From assembly GCA_023434365.1 (NCBI GenBank), contig JAEYSV010000036.1, positions 1 through 39,616 of the forward strand: a DNA stretch of 39,616 bases. Direction: 5' to 3'. This stretch comes from Bacillota bacterium. Its GTDB lineage: Bacteria; Bacillota; Clostridia; Lachnospirales; Lachnospiraceae. Shown here piece by piece: positions 24,925 to 33,091 of this stretch (positions are counted from its first letter, which is position 1; every line of letters starts with the position of its first letter). The notes under the pieces were generated by a model, which saw nothing but the letters and a program-made list of their open reading frames with translations, did not search any database and was not told where the DNA came from. Made by a program: the position numbers and the translations under genes.

Positions 24925-26098
24925 GTACCTCATCTCCTTCCTCTAAGCCCTCAAGAATTTCGACTGACATAACATTGCGAATACCAACTGCGACTGGAAC
25001 ACGTTCTCTTATTCCTTCCTTAATACGGTAAACATAACTTCCCGTATTATCTACATAAAGTGATTCAGCTGGAATTGTTAGTGTGTTTTCATGATACTCT
25101 TTTACTATGCAAATCATTGCAAGGTCGGAGTACTCTAGAGGAATTGATTGGTCCACTTGCCATCCTGATTTTATTGTCGCTCCACTTACTTTTAATGCTG
25201 CAAGCTCATCGGCATCATAAGGAACATAGGTAACATCTGTTTCCACTCCGTTAATGATGGCATAATAGCGGTCCACTTTTTGCAGAGAAGCTTCGCTGAC
25301 ATAAGGTGTTTTAATCTGTTTTATAGTTGTATCAGCTAAAGCCATCACTGGTTTGTCAGCAGTAATCTGATTGCCACCCCATACTTCTACCATTGCAACA
25401 ACTTCACCATCAAAAGGAGCTATGAGCTGATTACTTCCTATTTTAAGTTTGGCTGCTTCAAGCTCTTTCTTCAACTTATCGGTTTCCATGTTCTGCAGTT
25501 CTTCATTCTGCTTTAAAGTTAACTGATAACCTTCAATATCAATCTTTAATAACTCCACTTCTGTTGTAAGCGCCAGAATCTGTTTCTTTATCTCATCCTC
25601 GTTCTTGGTTTCATCGGTAACTCCTTCTTCCAAGTCAGAGGAAGTATTCGTCTTTTTCAACTCTTTTATTTGTGCCTCTTTTTGCTTAATCTGAAGATTG
25701 GCTATCGTAATGGACTCATGTAACATGTTATTGGATTCTTGGTTTGCTTTTATCAGATCTTCGTACGCAGTGTTGAGCCTCTCAACCTCTTCTAGTAACA
25801 CAGTTTCATCAAGCTCACCTAGTACATCACCTTGTTTTACTCTATCCCCTATCACAACATGCCACTCTTTAAAAATTCCTGATATCGGAAAGTTTAGCTC
25901 TGTCAAATCAGGTTCTACAATTCCTTCAATCACATCCATATTTATAATATCTTCCCTAGTCACCCGTACAGAATCTTCAATGATATTCACCGGATCGATC
26001 AAATCTGGCGTGGTTATTGTTGGTATCGATTGCGAACACCCGGATAAGCTGTAGATTGCCATCATCATAACAGCTATGATATATTGTTTCCTTCTCAT
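24911..26098 (-). CDS. Lipoprotein adaptor (HlyD/MacA-like), second of three
   Basis: This 395-residue lipoprotein has a signal segment ending in LSGC (residues 18-21, Cys21 lipidated). Then come 'NFPISGIFKEWHVVIGDRVKQGDVLGELDE' (first lipoyl half), a coiled coil (about 105-215), 'LIAPFDGEVVAMVEVWGGNQI' (second lipoyl half), a beta-barrel and a MacA-type C-terminal domain ('IPAESLYVDNTGSYVYRIKEG...VAVGIRNVMSVEILEGLEEGDEV'). It is 10 bases downstream of the first adaptor. Three related but clearly different adaptors in one operon are unusual. Confidence 0.9.
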   Translation of the reverse strand: MRRKQYIIAVMMMAIYSLSGCSQSIPTITTPDLIDPVNIIEDSVRVTREDIINMDVIEGIVEPDLTELNFPISGIFKEWHVVIGDRVKQGDVLGELDETVLLEEVERLNTAYEDLIKANQESNNMLHESITIANLQIKQKEAQIKELKKTNTSSDLEEGVTDETKNEDEIKKQILALTTEVELLKIDIEGYQLTLKQNEELQNMETDKLKKELEAAKLKIGSNQLIAPFDGEVVAMVEVWGGNQITADKPVMALADTTIKQIKTPYVSEASLQKVDRYYAIINGVETDVTYVPYDADELAALKVSGATIKSGWQVDQSIPLEYSDLAMICIVKEYHENTLTIPAESLYVDNTGSYVYRIKEGIRERVPVAVGIRNVMSVEILEGLEEGDEVHVKN

Positions 26099-26108
26099 TT
26101 TCTGCCTC

Positions 26109-27191
26109 CTAACCGTTAATTACGATGTCTCCCAGTTCAAGACCATCTAATATCTCGATACTTGAGTTTCCAACAATTCCTATGGTGATTTCCTTCATTC
26201 CACGTGAACCATTTTCGTCAAGATAGTATACATAATAGAAACCATCCCCCTTATGCACTGAAGCAATTGGCAAACTAAGGGTATTCTTACTTTCATTTAC
26301 TACAAGTTTTATCGTTCCACCGCTTCCTACTGCCAATTCAAAATCCGGAACTACCAATTGAAAATATACACTGTCTTCTTCTTGGTCTCTAGGCATTAAT
26401 CTGGTTGGATATATTGTTCCATTTTGACCTTGAACTTCAATCACTTCCTGGTTTTTAAAATAATCCATAAACTCAGCTGCTGTACTTTTAAATGCACACT
26501 CAGAACTATCTATTATTTTAACCACCACTTTATCAGCTTCGACTATAGAACCAGACAATCCCGGCTGGAGGAAGGCGATTGTTCCATCCATCCCTGCAAA
26601 AATTCTACTTTTTTCCTTTTCCTTCAGCAATTCCTCATATTTCATTTTGTTAATATACAAAACATCATTAGCTCTGGACTTTTTCGTTTTATAACTGTCA
26701 TTAATGAGTGAGATTCTTTCTTCTCTGGATTCTTTTGTTATGCTGCCTAACTCATGCATCTTTTTCACTTTCTTGATTTCGATTGACTTCTGCTTTTCAA
26801 AGAAATGGATCTCTTTTTCGGCTTTCTCAATCGTATAAAGCATTTCTTCAATCTGTTTATCAAGCTCCTCCACATTAAGTTCTGCAATTAAGTCCCCTTT
26901 TTTCACACTATCACCGAGGGAATAATAAACCTTATGTACTTCTTTACCACCCATAGCAAATGCTAATTCCTCGTCCTCTAATTGCGTATAAGTGCAACTA
27001 ATGGTCTTAAACTCAGTCACATCTTCCTGCTTAACAGTGACCATGTCATACTTTACTTCTTCGAATTCGCGAACCACCGTCACTTTTTTTACTTCCTGTT
27101 CTTCTGGCAACAACATACAACCAGTATTACTTATAGCAAGACTAAGAGCAGCTGTAATCAGTGTCAGCTGCTTTACTTTTCGTTTATTCAA
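26109..27191 (-). CDS. Lipoprotein adaptor (HlyD/MacA-like), first of three
   Basis: The product has about 360 residues. The signal segment ends in NTGC (lipidated Cys at about residue 25). 'VHKVYYSLGDSVKKGDLIAELNVEELD' is the first lipoyl half; a shorter coiled coil follows, then 'IFAGMDGTIAFLQPGLSGSIVEADKVV', the second half, and a C-terminal MacA-type domain ending 'IEILDGLELGDIVIN'. An ATG at 27200 touches the GGAGG site, whereas TTG at 27191 has proper nine-base spacing, so TTG is preferred (residues MNKRKVKQL...). This is the first gene of the operon; the leader region 27201-27400 holds imperfect dyads. Confidence 0.85.
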   Translation of the reverse strand: MNKRKVKQLTLITAALSLAISNTGCMLLPEEQEVKKVTVVREFEEVKYDMVTVKQEDVTEFKTISCTYTQLEDEELAFAMGGKEVHKVYYSLGDSVKKGDLIAELNVEELDKQIEEMLYTIEKAEKEIHFFEKQKSIEIKKVKKMHELGSITKESREERISLINDSYKTKKSRANDVLYINKMKYEELLKEKEKSRIFAGMDGTIAFLQPGLSGSIVEADKVVVKIIDSSECAFKSTAAEFMDYFKNQEVIEVQGQNGTIYPTRLMPRDQEEDSVYFQLVVPDFELAVGSGGTIKLVVNESKNTLSLPIASVHKGDGFYYVYYLDENGSRGMKEITIGIVGNSSIEILDGLELGDIVING

Positions 27192-27214
27192 TACCAGCAT
27201 CCTCCAATCATATT

Positions 27215-27234
27215 AATATTGTTAACAAATATTG
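27215..27234. promoter_or_regulatory. Imperfect dyad upstream of the exporter operon
   Basis: AATATT-GTTAAC-AAATATT is a near-palindrome about 20 bases before the first start codon. It could be an operator in the leader. A weak promoter (TTGTTT, 16-base spacer, TACAAT, minus strand around 27285-27315) may lie upstream. Evidence is symmetry only. Confidence 0.35.
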
Positions 27235-27351
27235 CACAATAAAAGCACAACATATTTTACCACTACATCGCATTTATTATTAATATTGTATCATATAATG
27301 TCAGAAAAACAATTACTTTTATGAAATTTCACAACTTTATTTACGCTATAA

Positions 27352-27394
27352 AAAAGTGTAATTGTGCATTTTCACATCATTTGCACAATTACAC
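27352..27394 (-). terminator. Orphan terminator-like perfect inverted repeat
   Basis: GTGTAATTGTGCA (27356-27368) and TGCACAATTACAC (27382-27394) are exact complements over 13 bases with a 13-nt loop. On the minus strand TTTTTT follows. No minus-strand gene ends next to it: the nearest ends at 27582 with its own terminator. It may back up that terminator or lie in the leader of the exporter operon. Confidence 0.7.
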
Positions 27395-27408
27395 GTAAAA
27401 TCTAGGTA

Positions 27409-27436
27409 TTGACAACGTCTCATCAAGGATTATAAT
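27409..27436 (+). promoter_or_regulatory. tRNA-Gly promoter
   Basis: TTGACA (27409-27414), 16-base spacer, TATAAT (27431-27436), 18 bases before the tRNA. Confidence 0.88.
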
Positions 27437-27453
27437 AATGATATAATAGTTGT

Positions 27454-27524
27454 GCGGATATGGTTCATCGGTAGAACGCTAGCTTCCCAAGCTGGAAAGG
27501 CGGGTTCGACTCCCGTTATCCGCT
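27454..27524 (+). tRNA. tRNA-Gly (anticodon CCC)
   Basis: This 71-nt cloverleaf has acceptor GCGGATA/TATCCGC with discriminator T and D-stem GTTC/GAAC. The anticodon stem CTAGC/GCTGG closes the loop TTCCCAA (anticodon CCC), and the T-stem is GCGGG/CCCGT with loop TTCGACT. No encoded CCA follows. It reads GGG codons. It has its own consensus promoter and a strong terminator at 27545-27576. Confidence 0.95.
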
Positions 27525-27544
27525 CTAAATTCAAACTCATAATA

Positions 27545-27580
27545 AAACGCCCATGTCATTGCTAACATGGGCGTTTGTCA
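27545..27580. terminator. Bidirectional terminator between tRNA-Gly and the repeat-rich membrane protein gene
   Basis: AAACGCCCATGT (27545-27556) and ACATGGGCGTTT (27565-27576) form a perfect 12-bp stem with an 8-nt loop. T-rich tails exist on both strands, so it ends both the tRNA transcript and the minus-strand gene at 27582. Confidence 0.9.
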
Positions 27581-27581
27581 T

Positions 27582-28577
27582 TTAGTTTATATTGATATAC
27601 CAATTGTCATCAATTTTTATCATAGGTAAAGTATCTGTTTCTTCATTGTCTCCTACAACCAGTTTACATTCCACATATGCCTCAGTGTCATCTTCGGAAT
27701 ATTTAATATCAAGCACTTCCACATTACAATCCGGAATCTCGCCAGTGCCATCATAACCTGGAATAAATTGAGCAAACATAGAACTCATACTCATACCATA
27801 CATATCTAGTAACTCTGGGTTCGCAAATAATTCGTCAAACTGCTTTTGTACATCAGGTGTAAAACATTTAACCATATCCTCTAAATTCTCATTGTTAATT
27901 GCAGCTTCAAAACTATTAATTTTAGACTTGATCTTACTATCACCACTTCCACCACCAAGTAGCGTCATCGCTAGAATAATTCCCCCAATAACAAGCACTG
28001 CTGCAACAATTGGAATAACAACCTTAGGCCATACAGCTTTTTTTGGCATTGCCCCTTGTGCATAATTGCCGCCACCGTACTGTGATGGAGTATAAGCACC
28101 TTGTTGTCCATTATAACCTGGCTGCTGATAATATGTATTTTGTGGCTGACTACCGTAGGCATTATTCGCTGCATTCTGGCCTGCTTGATTAAATCCTCCA
28201 GGCGTAGTTTGATAATTTGGCTGTGCACCATAATTCATCTGTTGTCCAGGTTGTGGACTTGCTCCATAATTCATCTGTTGGCCAGGTTGCGGATTCGCTC
28301 CATAGTTCATAGACTGACCGGGTTGCGGATTCGCTCCATAGTTCATAGACTGACCGGGTTGTGGATTCGCTCCATAGTTCATAGGCTGACCAGATTGTGT
28401 GTTCGCACCATAATTCACCTGCTGGTTAGGTTGTGAGTTTGCACCATAGTTTGGCTGTTGAGTATATTGTGGATTGGCACCATACTGCATCGGCTGACCG
28501 GGTTGTGGATTCGCACCATAATTCACCTGCTGGCCCTGCTCTGGTGTTTGAGGTGTAAAAGATTCGTTAGGATTCAT
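27582..28577 (-). CDS. Single-pass membrane protein with nine 12-residue N-terminal repeats
   Basis: The product has 331 residues. Residues 16-123 consist of nine tandem repeats close to QxMNYGANPQPG, followed by a Gln/Asn/Gly/Tyr-rich stretch. One membrane helix (about 184-207) comes next, then an extracellular domain of about 120 residues ('KINSFEAAINNENLEDMVKCFTPDVQKQFDELF... DTLPMIKIDDNWYIN'), which resembles DUF4878/NTF2-like lipoprotein domains. The disordered repeat part should be cytoplasmic. Function is unknown; similar Gln/Pro/Tyr repeat proteins are common in Clostridia. It has AAGGAG before its ATG and shares the terminator with tRNA-Gly. Confidence 0.8.
   Translation of the reverse strand: MNPNESFTPQTPEQGQQVNYGANPQPGQPMQYGANPQYTQQPNYGANSQPNQQVNYGANTQSGQPMNYGANPQPGQSMNYGANPQPGQSMNYGANPQPGQQMNYGASPQPGQQMNYGAQPNYQTTPGGFNQAGQNAANNAYGSQPQNTYYQQPGYNGQQGAYTPSQYGGGNYAQGAMPKKAVWPKVVIPIVAAVLVIGGIILAMTLLGGGSGDSKIKSKINSFEAAINNENLEDMVKCFTPDVQKQFDELFANPELLDMYGMSMSSMFAQFIPGYDGTGEIPDCNVEVLDIKYSEDDTEAYVECKLVVGDNEETDTLPMIKIDDNWYININ
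28209..28532 (-). repeat. 36-bp coding tandem repeat, nine units
   Basis: Nine units of 36 bases encode the 12-residue repeats of the membrane protein. The central units (28281-28352) are almost identical, while outer ones have diverged, as expected for repeats that expand by slippage in the middle. Confidence 0.9.
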
Positions 28578-28672
28578 AAAATTCTCCTTTCATTACGGAC
28601 ATTCACTGTAATTTAATCTTAGCATATAATTGAACTTTTTTCCAATCATTTTATAACATCTTAATAGCGTTT

Positions 28673-28700
28673 CGGGGATTCAAAATTACTCGAATCCCCG
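28673..28700. other. 9-bp perfect hairpin downstream of the GGDEF-EAL gene
   Basis: CGGGGATTC (28673-28681) and GAATCCCCG (28692-28700) are exact complements, 22 bases after the stop codon at 28722. No T run follows on either strand, so it may be a weak or processed 3' end instead of a classic terminator. Confidence 0.55.
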
Positions 28701-28721
28701 ACATACTTCTTATCTATTCTA

Positions 28722-30161
28722 TTAACTCTTTTGTCCAATTAATTGCATAAATTCTATTTGCGGCATTGGTCTCGCATACAAAAATCCTTGTGCATTGTTA
28801 CATGCCACACTTAGAAGAAACTCCGCCTGCTCAGGATATTCTACACCTTCACAGATTACTTCCATATGAAGTTCCTTTGCCATTTCAACTACTTTCTTTA
28901 TGATTGTTCTCGTACGAACAGAATTTGTTGATATATTGAGGAAGTTTTTATCAATTTTTAGGATATCAGCATGCACACTATTAAGAAGGTTTAATGAGGA
29001 ATAACCAGAACCAAAATCATCCACAGAAACAAGCAAACCCAACTCATGAATTGCCTGTAATGCATCCATGATTGTTTCCTTATCAGAAAATAGCGTCTCC
29101 GTTAATTCAATTTCTATAATCCTCTTTGGGATTCGGTATTTCTCAATTAACGATTTTAACCGATCATAGTACCTTTCATCTTTAAAATTCATTCTTGATT
29201 GATTGACCGAGATTGGAAATACCCTCTGACCTTCGTCAATAATTGTTCTCATCAGACTGCATGCTTGCTCTAATACGTAGGCATCCAGATTAATGATAAA
29301 ACCATTACGCTCAAAAATTGGGATAAACTCAGCTGGATTAAGGAACCCTTTATCTGGACTAATCCACCGTACTAATGCTTCTGCTCCGATGATGGAATTG
29401 TCACGCATATCAAATTTGGGTTGATAATAGACATGAAACTCTCCTTTTTCCAAGGCAGATTCCATAGAGTCTTCTATTTCCTTTTCCCGACGCAATCGAT
29501 TTTCAATATTCATGTCAAAAAACACAATCGATTTATTATTCTCTTTCTGTGTTTCTCTTCTCGCTGTCTCAGCAAAATCGATCGCCTTAGTTATATAAAC
29601 TTCTTTATCGGACATAATATAAACACCATAATTACAGCTTATCTTAATATTTCTATCCTCTTCCTGAAACAATGCCACATTGGCATTAATGGTTGAGATT
29701 AATTGCGTTATCTCCTTCTCGTTTCCGTATGGAAGAAATAATAGAAAATGATCGGCTTTTACACGTGCTGATTTCACTCCGAAAATACCCAGCTTCTTTA
29801 ATTCCTGCCCGACAAAATTAATCACTTTATTGCCTGTTTCTCTGCCATAATTATCATTAATGACGTTAAAATGATTGATATCCATTGCTACAATAGCTGA
29901 ACTTGCGGCTTCCTTAATTGCCTTCGGTATTGCTTCTTCAAACCGATTAGAGTTCCACAATTTAGTAATTGGATCAATAAACGCTAGTTCATAAGTATGT
30001 TTAACATATTTTCTCTTTGTATAAAACATATATGTGATAAGTAATATCAAAGCAAAGATTACCAGAATAAGCATAATAAACATTTGTAACGGATCCCACT
30101 TCAAATAATAATCGCTAATTTGCTTAAGTGCCTGTGTGGATTCTACTATGATTCCCTTCAT
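28722..30161 (-). CDS. GGDEF-EAL protein, probable c-di-GMP phosphodiesterase
   Basis: The product has 479 residues. After one membrane helix (about 26-47) comes a GGDEF domain (about 55-215) whose active-site loop is degenerate: KADHF (135-139) replaces GGDEF, so it should not make c-di-GMP. The EAL domain (about 230-479) keeps its catalytic residues: EAL at 261-263, 'PISVNQSR', 'IEIELTET', 'VDDFGSGYSSL', 'LKIDKNFL', 'CEGVE' and 'NAQGFLYARP'. It is therefore expected to degrade c-di-GMP, with the GGDEF part as possible GTP sensor. It stands alone; GGATGGG precedes the ATG. Confidence 0.92.
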   Translation of the reverse strand: MKGIIVESTQALKQISDYYLKWDPLQMFIMLILVIFALILLITYMFYTKRKYVKHTYELAFIDPITKLWNSNRFEEAIPKAIKEAASSAIVAMDINHFNVINDNYGRETGNKVINFVGQELKKLGIFGVKSARVKADHFLLFLPYGNEKEITQLISTINANVALFQEEDRNIKISCNYGVYIMSDKEVYITKAIDFAETARRETQKENNKSIVFFDMNIENRLRREKEIEDSMESALEKGEFHVYYQPKFDMRDNSIIGAEALVRWISPDKGFLNPAEFIPIFERNGFIINLDAYVLEQACSLMRTIIDEGQRVFPISVNQSRMNFKDERYYDRLKSLIEKYRIPKRIIEIELTETLFSDKETIMDALQAIHELGLLVSVDDFGSGYSSLNLLNSVHADILKIDKNFLNISTNSVRTRTIIKKVVEMAKELHMEVICEGVEYPEQAEFLLSVACNNAQGFLYARPMPQIEFMQLIGQKS

Positions 30162-30358
30162 GTTACGCCCATCCTTGTACTTTATTAATAAATACCTTAC
30201 TCTTTTGTATGCTCCGATGTCCCATTAGCTTGAGTGTTCTATCCCCATACATCCACTCAAACTTCACCGATTAAAGGTATCTATAAACTAACAACATATA
30301 TATCGTATCATAGATCAGAAATCTTAATAAAAAAAATGAAAATGTGACATTATTTTTA

Positions 30359-32266
30359 TTATTTCGTCATGACATTTACTTTCTTCACCATTAATGCTCG
30401 CATCGCGTTTAATATCGCGATTACCGAAACACCAACATCAGCAAATACAGCCAGCCACATATTGGCTAATCCAAAGGCTCCTAACACTAACACAATTGCT
30501 TTCACACCAATGGCAAAAATAATATTTTGCTTTACAATACGCAGTGTTCTTTTTGATACTTTAATTGCTGAATAGATTTGCAATGGGTCATCACTCATAA
30601 GTACAATATCCGCCGCTTCAATTGCAGCATCACTACCTGCTCCTCCCATAGCAATTCCAACATCCGCCCTGGTTAACACAGGTGCATCATTAATTCCGTC
30701 ACCAATATAAGCGACTGCATGCTTATTATCCTGTTTAGCAAGTATACTTTCCAAAATGTTGAGTTTATCAGTTGGGAGCAAATCTGCGTGCACCTCATCA
30801 ATGCCCACTTTCCTTGCTATTTTTTCTGCCTGCGCTTTGAGGTCTCCTGTCAACATGATTGTTTTACTTATTCCGAGCTTTTTCAATTCTCGAACCGCGT
30901 TCACCGTGTTTTCCTTAATCTCATCTGCTATAACGATACATCCCATATAATGATTCTCTGCAGCAAGATAAACCACAGTTCCTGTTATCTCTAACAGTGG
31001 TATCTTAATCCCATACCGATGCATAAGCTTCTCATTACCTAACAATAATCGTTTGCCGTTTAACAATGCCGTAATTCCATATCCACTGAGCTCTTGAATT
31101 TCGTCTAACATAAGCTCTTTTAGACTTCCATGATATGCTTTACGTATACTAACCGCAATTGGATGATTCGAATTGGTTTCAAGATGTGCTGCAATTTTTA
31201 AGATTTGCTGCTTAGCATCCGGGCCTGGCTTGCTGCTGTAGATACGTTCGACTTCAAATGTACCTTTTGTTAACGTGCCTGTTTTATCAAATACAATCAG
31301 GTCAGTATTGGCTAATACTTCCATATAGTTACTACCTTTGATCAAAACACCTAGTTTAGATGCCCCACCAATTCCTCCAAAGAAACTTAACGGAACACTT
31401 ATTACAAGTGCACACGGACACGAGATAACTAAAAACACTAAAGCTCGAGGAACCCATTCGCTATAAGGTTGGTGAACTATGGCTGGTACTACCAAAGCCA
31501 TAAACGCAGCCATCAAGCAGACAACAGGAGTATAATACCTGGCAAAGCGGGTAATAAAGTTTTCGGTTTGTGCTTTTTTACTGCTTGCATTCTCCACTAA
31601 CTCAAGAATTTTAGCTACTGTACTGTCATCATATTCTTTTGTCACCTGAAGCTTAATTAACCCATTCTGGTTGATGCAACCACTGAGTGCATTGTCTCCT
31701 ACCTTTACTTTTCTAGGAACACTCTCTCCTGTCAATGCTGAAGTATCTAAAAATGAACTTCCAGATACTACGATACCATCTAAAGGTATTCTTTCGCCTG
31801 GTTTAACTACAATAAAATCACCTGGTTTTAGGTCTTCGGGGTCAACTTTTTTTAATATACCATCCACTTCAACGTTAGCATATTCCGGACGAATATCCAT
31901 CAGAGCGGCAATAGACTGTCTGGAGCGATTCACTGCATAGCTTTGAAACAATTCACCAATTTGATAGAATAGCATTACCGCCACCGCTTCTTGATATTCC
32001 TGCAATCCAAATGCTCCCATCGTAGCAATCGTCATCAAAAAATTCTCATCAAAGATCTGACGCTTTCCGATATTCTTAACTGCTTTCCACACAACATCAT
32101 ACCCTATGATAAGATAAGCAAGCAGATACAAGCTAAATACAAGCCATTCGTTTCGTTTCAACACAGTAACGTCAAGCCGAAGTACTACTATTACTAACAC
32201 ATATACCATTACCCCATTCAGTAAACGATATAATAATTTTTCTTGCTTTTTCGTTAATTTTATCAT
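30359..32266 (-). CDS. cadA: Zn/Cd/Pb-exporting P-type ATPase (CadA/ZntA type)
   Basis: This 635-residue P1B-type ATPase pumps divalent soft metals out of the cell. Motifs are TGES (179-182, actuator), CPC (283-285, metal site in the membrane), DKTGT (327-331, phosphorylated Asp327), 'TGDLKAQAEKIA' and 'GDGINDAP'. In the last helices, a Lys ('IGVKAIVL') and an Asp ('FADVGVS') fit the P1B-2 Zn/Cd/Pb class and not copper pumps. It has no N-terminal heavy-metal domain; a separate HMA gene directly upstream supplies one. It is the last gene of the cadC-HMA-cadA operon. Confidence 0.93.
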   Translation of the reverse strand: MIKLTKKQEKLLYRLLNGVMVYVLVIVVLRLDVTVLKRNEWLVFSLYLLAYLIIGYDVVWKAVKNIGKRQIFDENFLMTIATMGAFGLQEYQEAVAVMLFYQIGELFQSYAVNRSRQSIAALMDIRPEYANVEVDGILKKVDPEDLKPGDFIVVKPGERIPLDGIVVSGSSFLDTSALTGESVPRKVKVGDNALSGCINQNGLIKLQVTKEYDDSTVAKILELVENASSKKAQTENFITRFARYYTPVVCLMAAFMALVVPAIVHQPYSEWVPRALVFLVISCPCALVISVPLSFFGGIGGASKLGVLIKGSNYMEVLANTDLIVFDKTGTLTKGTFEVERIYSSKPGPDAKQQILKIAAHLETNSNHPIAVSIRKAYHGSLKELMLDEIQELSGYGITALLNGKRLLLGNEKLMHRYGIKIPLLEITGTVVYLAAENHYMGCIVIADEIKENTVNAVRELKKLGISKTIMLTGDLKAQAEKIARKVGIDEVHADLLPTDKLNILESILAKQDNKHAVAYIGDGINDAPVLTRADVGIAMGGAGSDAAIEAADIVLMSDDPLQIYSAIKVSKRTLRIVKQNIIFAIGVKAIVLVLGAFGLANMWLAVFADVGVSVIAILNAMRALMVKKVNVMTK

Positions 32267-32295
32267 AATGAATATTTATTCCTCCAAATCGGACA

Positions 32296-32514
32296 TTATC
32301 GTACAATCTTACAGTCTGGCTCAATTTTTGTAATCAATCTTTGAGCTCTTTCAAGAACTTCTTCCATTACATTCTCTTCCGCTTCTATTACTAGTTTCTG
32401 AGTCATAAAACTGATGGAGACCTCTTTTACCCCTTCAATCTTACGGATTCCATCTTCCATTTTTGCAGCGCAGTTTGCGCAGTCCAACTCTTCCAGTTTA
32501 AATTTCTTCTTCAT
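32296..32514 (-). CDS. Small heavy-metal-associated (HMA) domain protein
   Basis: This 72-residue free-standing HMA domain has 'LEELDCANCAAKMEDGI'. The CxxC pair (CANC) is the metal site; the Asp before the first Cys is seen in Zn/Cd-type domains (DCxxC), which fits the neighbouring ATPase. The ferredoxin-like pattern continues with 'VKEVSISFMTQKLVIEA'. It is placed between cadC and cadA, 16 bases after the former and 29 before the latter, and has GAGGAGG upstream. It likely acts as the detached metal-binding domain or chaperone of the pump. Confidence 0.9.
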   Translation of the reverse strand: MKKKFKLEELDCANCAAKMEDGIRKIEGVKEVSISFMTQKLVIEAEENVMEEVLERAQRLITKIEPDCKIVR

Positions 32515-32530
32515 TATATCTGCCTCCTCA

Positions 32531-32896
32531 TTATTCTTCTACATGATCCATACCTTGTTTTAATATCGTCTTAACATGATCATCTGCTAGCGAATAAAAC
32601 ATGCTTTTTCCTTCTCTGCGATACTTTACAAGTTTCGCCTGTTTTAATACTCGTAACTGATGTGAAATAGCTGATTGTGTCATATTTAATAATTCTGCGA
32701 TATCGCATACACATAATTCTGCCTCTGATAGCACGTAAAGTAGTTTAATTCTAGTACTATCACCAAATACTTTGAATAATTCGGCCAAATCATAGAGAAT
32801 CTCTTCCTCCGGCATAACCGCTTTGACTGCTTCGATACTTGTTTGATGAATCTCTGTTCCTTCACAGCATTCAGGTGCAATATTCTTTTCTTTCAT
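32531..32896 (-). CDS. cadC: ArsR/SmtB family metal-sensing repressor (CadC-like)
   Basis: The product has 121 residues. The winged helix contains 'ELCVCDIAELLNMTQSAISHQLRVLKQAKLVKYRREG'; the ELCVCD motif holds the alpha3 metal-site cysteines of CadC/ArsR-type sensors, and a Cys-Cys pair near the N-terminus (residues 10-11) can complete a CadC-like site. The C-terminal helix 'DDHVKTILKQGMDHVEE' also resembles an alpha5 zinc site. It begins the operon and is preceded by a matching operator. Cadmium, lead and zinc are the expected inducers; which one cannot be decided. Confidence 0.9.
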   Translation of the reverse strand: MKEKNIAPECCEGTEIHQTSIEAVKAVMPEEEILYDLAELFKVFGDSTRIKLLYVLSEAELCVCDIAELLNMTQSAISHQLRVLKQAKLVKYRREGKSMFYSLADDHVKTILKQGMDHVEE

Positions 32897-32909
32897 CCAA
32901 TCGTCCTCT

Positions 32910-32931
32910 CATATGAATAATTGTTCATATG
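32910..32931. promoter_or_regulatory. CadC/ArsR-type operator
   Basis: CATATGAA (32910-32917) and TTCATATG (32924-32931) flank TAATTG; 20 of the 22 positions are symmetric. This is the ATATGAA-N-TTCATAT dyad of ArsR/SmtB repressors. It lies directly downstream of the -10 box. Confidence 0.88.
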
Positions 32932-32933
32932 TT

Positions 32934-32962
32934 ATTATATTCTTATCTATAAGTTATGTCAA
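32934..32962 (-). promoter_or_regulatory. Promoter of the cadC-HMA-cadA operon
   Basis: On the minus strand TTGACA (32962-32957), 17-base spacer, TATAAT (32939-32934). Both hexamers are perfect. Confidence 0.92.
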
Positions 32963-33091
32963 CACAAAGTACTAACTTTTTGACCTATTCTTGATAGGTT
33001 AAGTCGTTATAGTATATGTTCAAAGTAATCTATTAAGTAATAAGTTGCTATAACACAAGAAAGAGTTTTCCTTGCGGAACATTTTTATATC

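Noticed and set aside
28209..28532. CRISPR-like appearance of regular repeats
   Set aside because: The 36-bp units are contiguous without unique spacers, keep an open frame and encode a protein repeat.
28673..28700. Hairpin as intrinsic terminator of the GGDEF-EAL gene
   Set aside because: A perfect stem exists but there is no T run on either strand, so I list it only as a hairpin.
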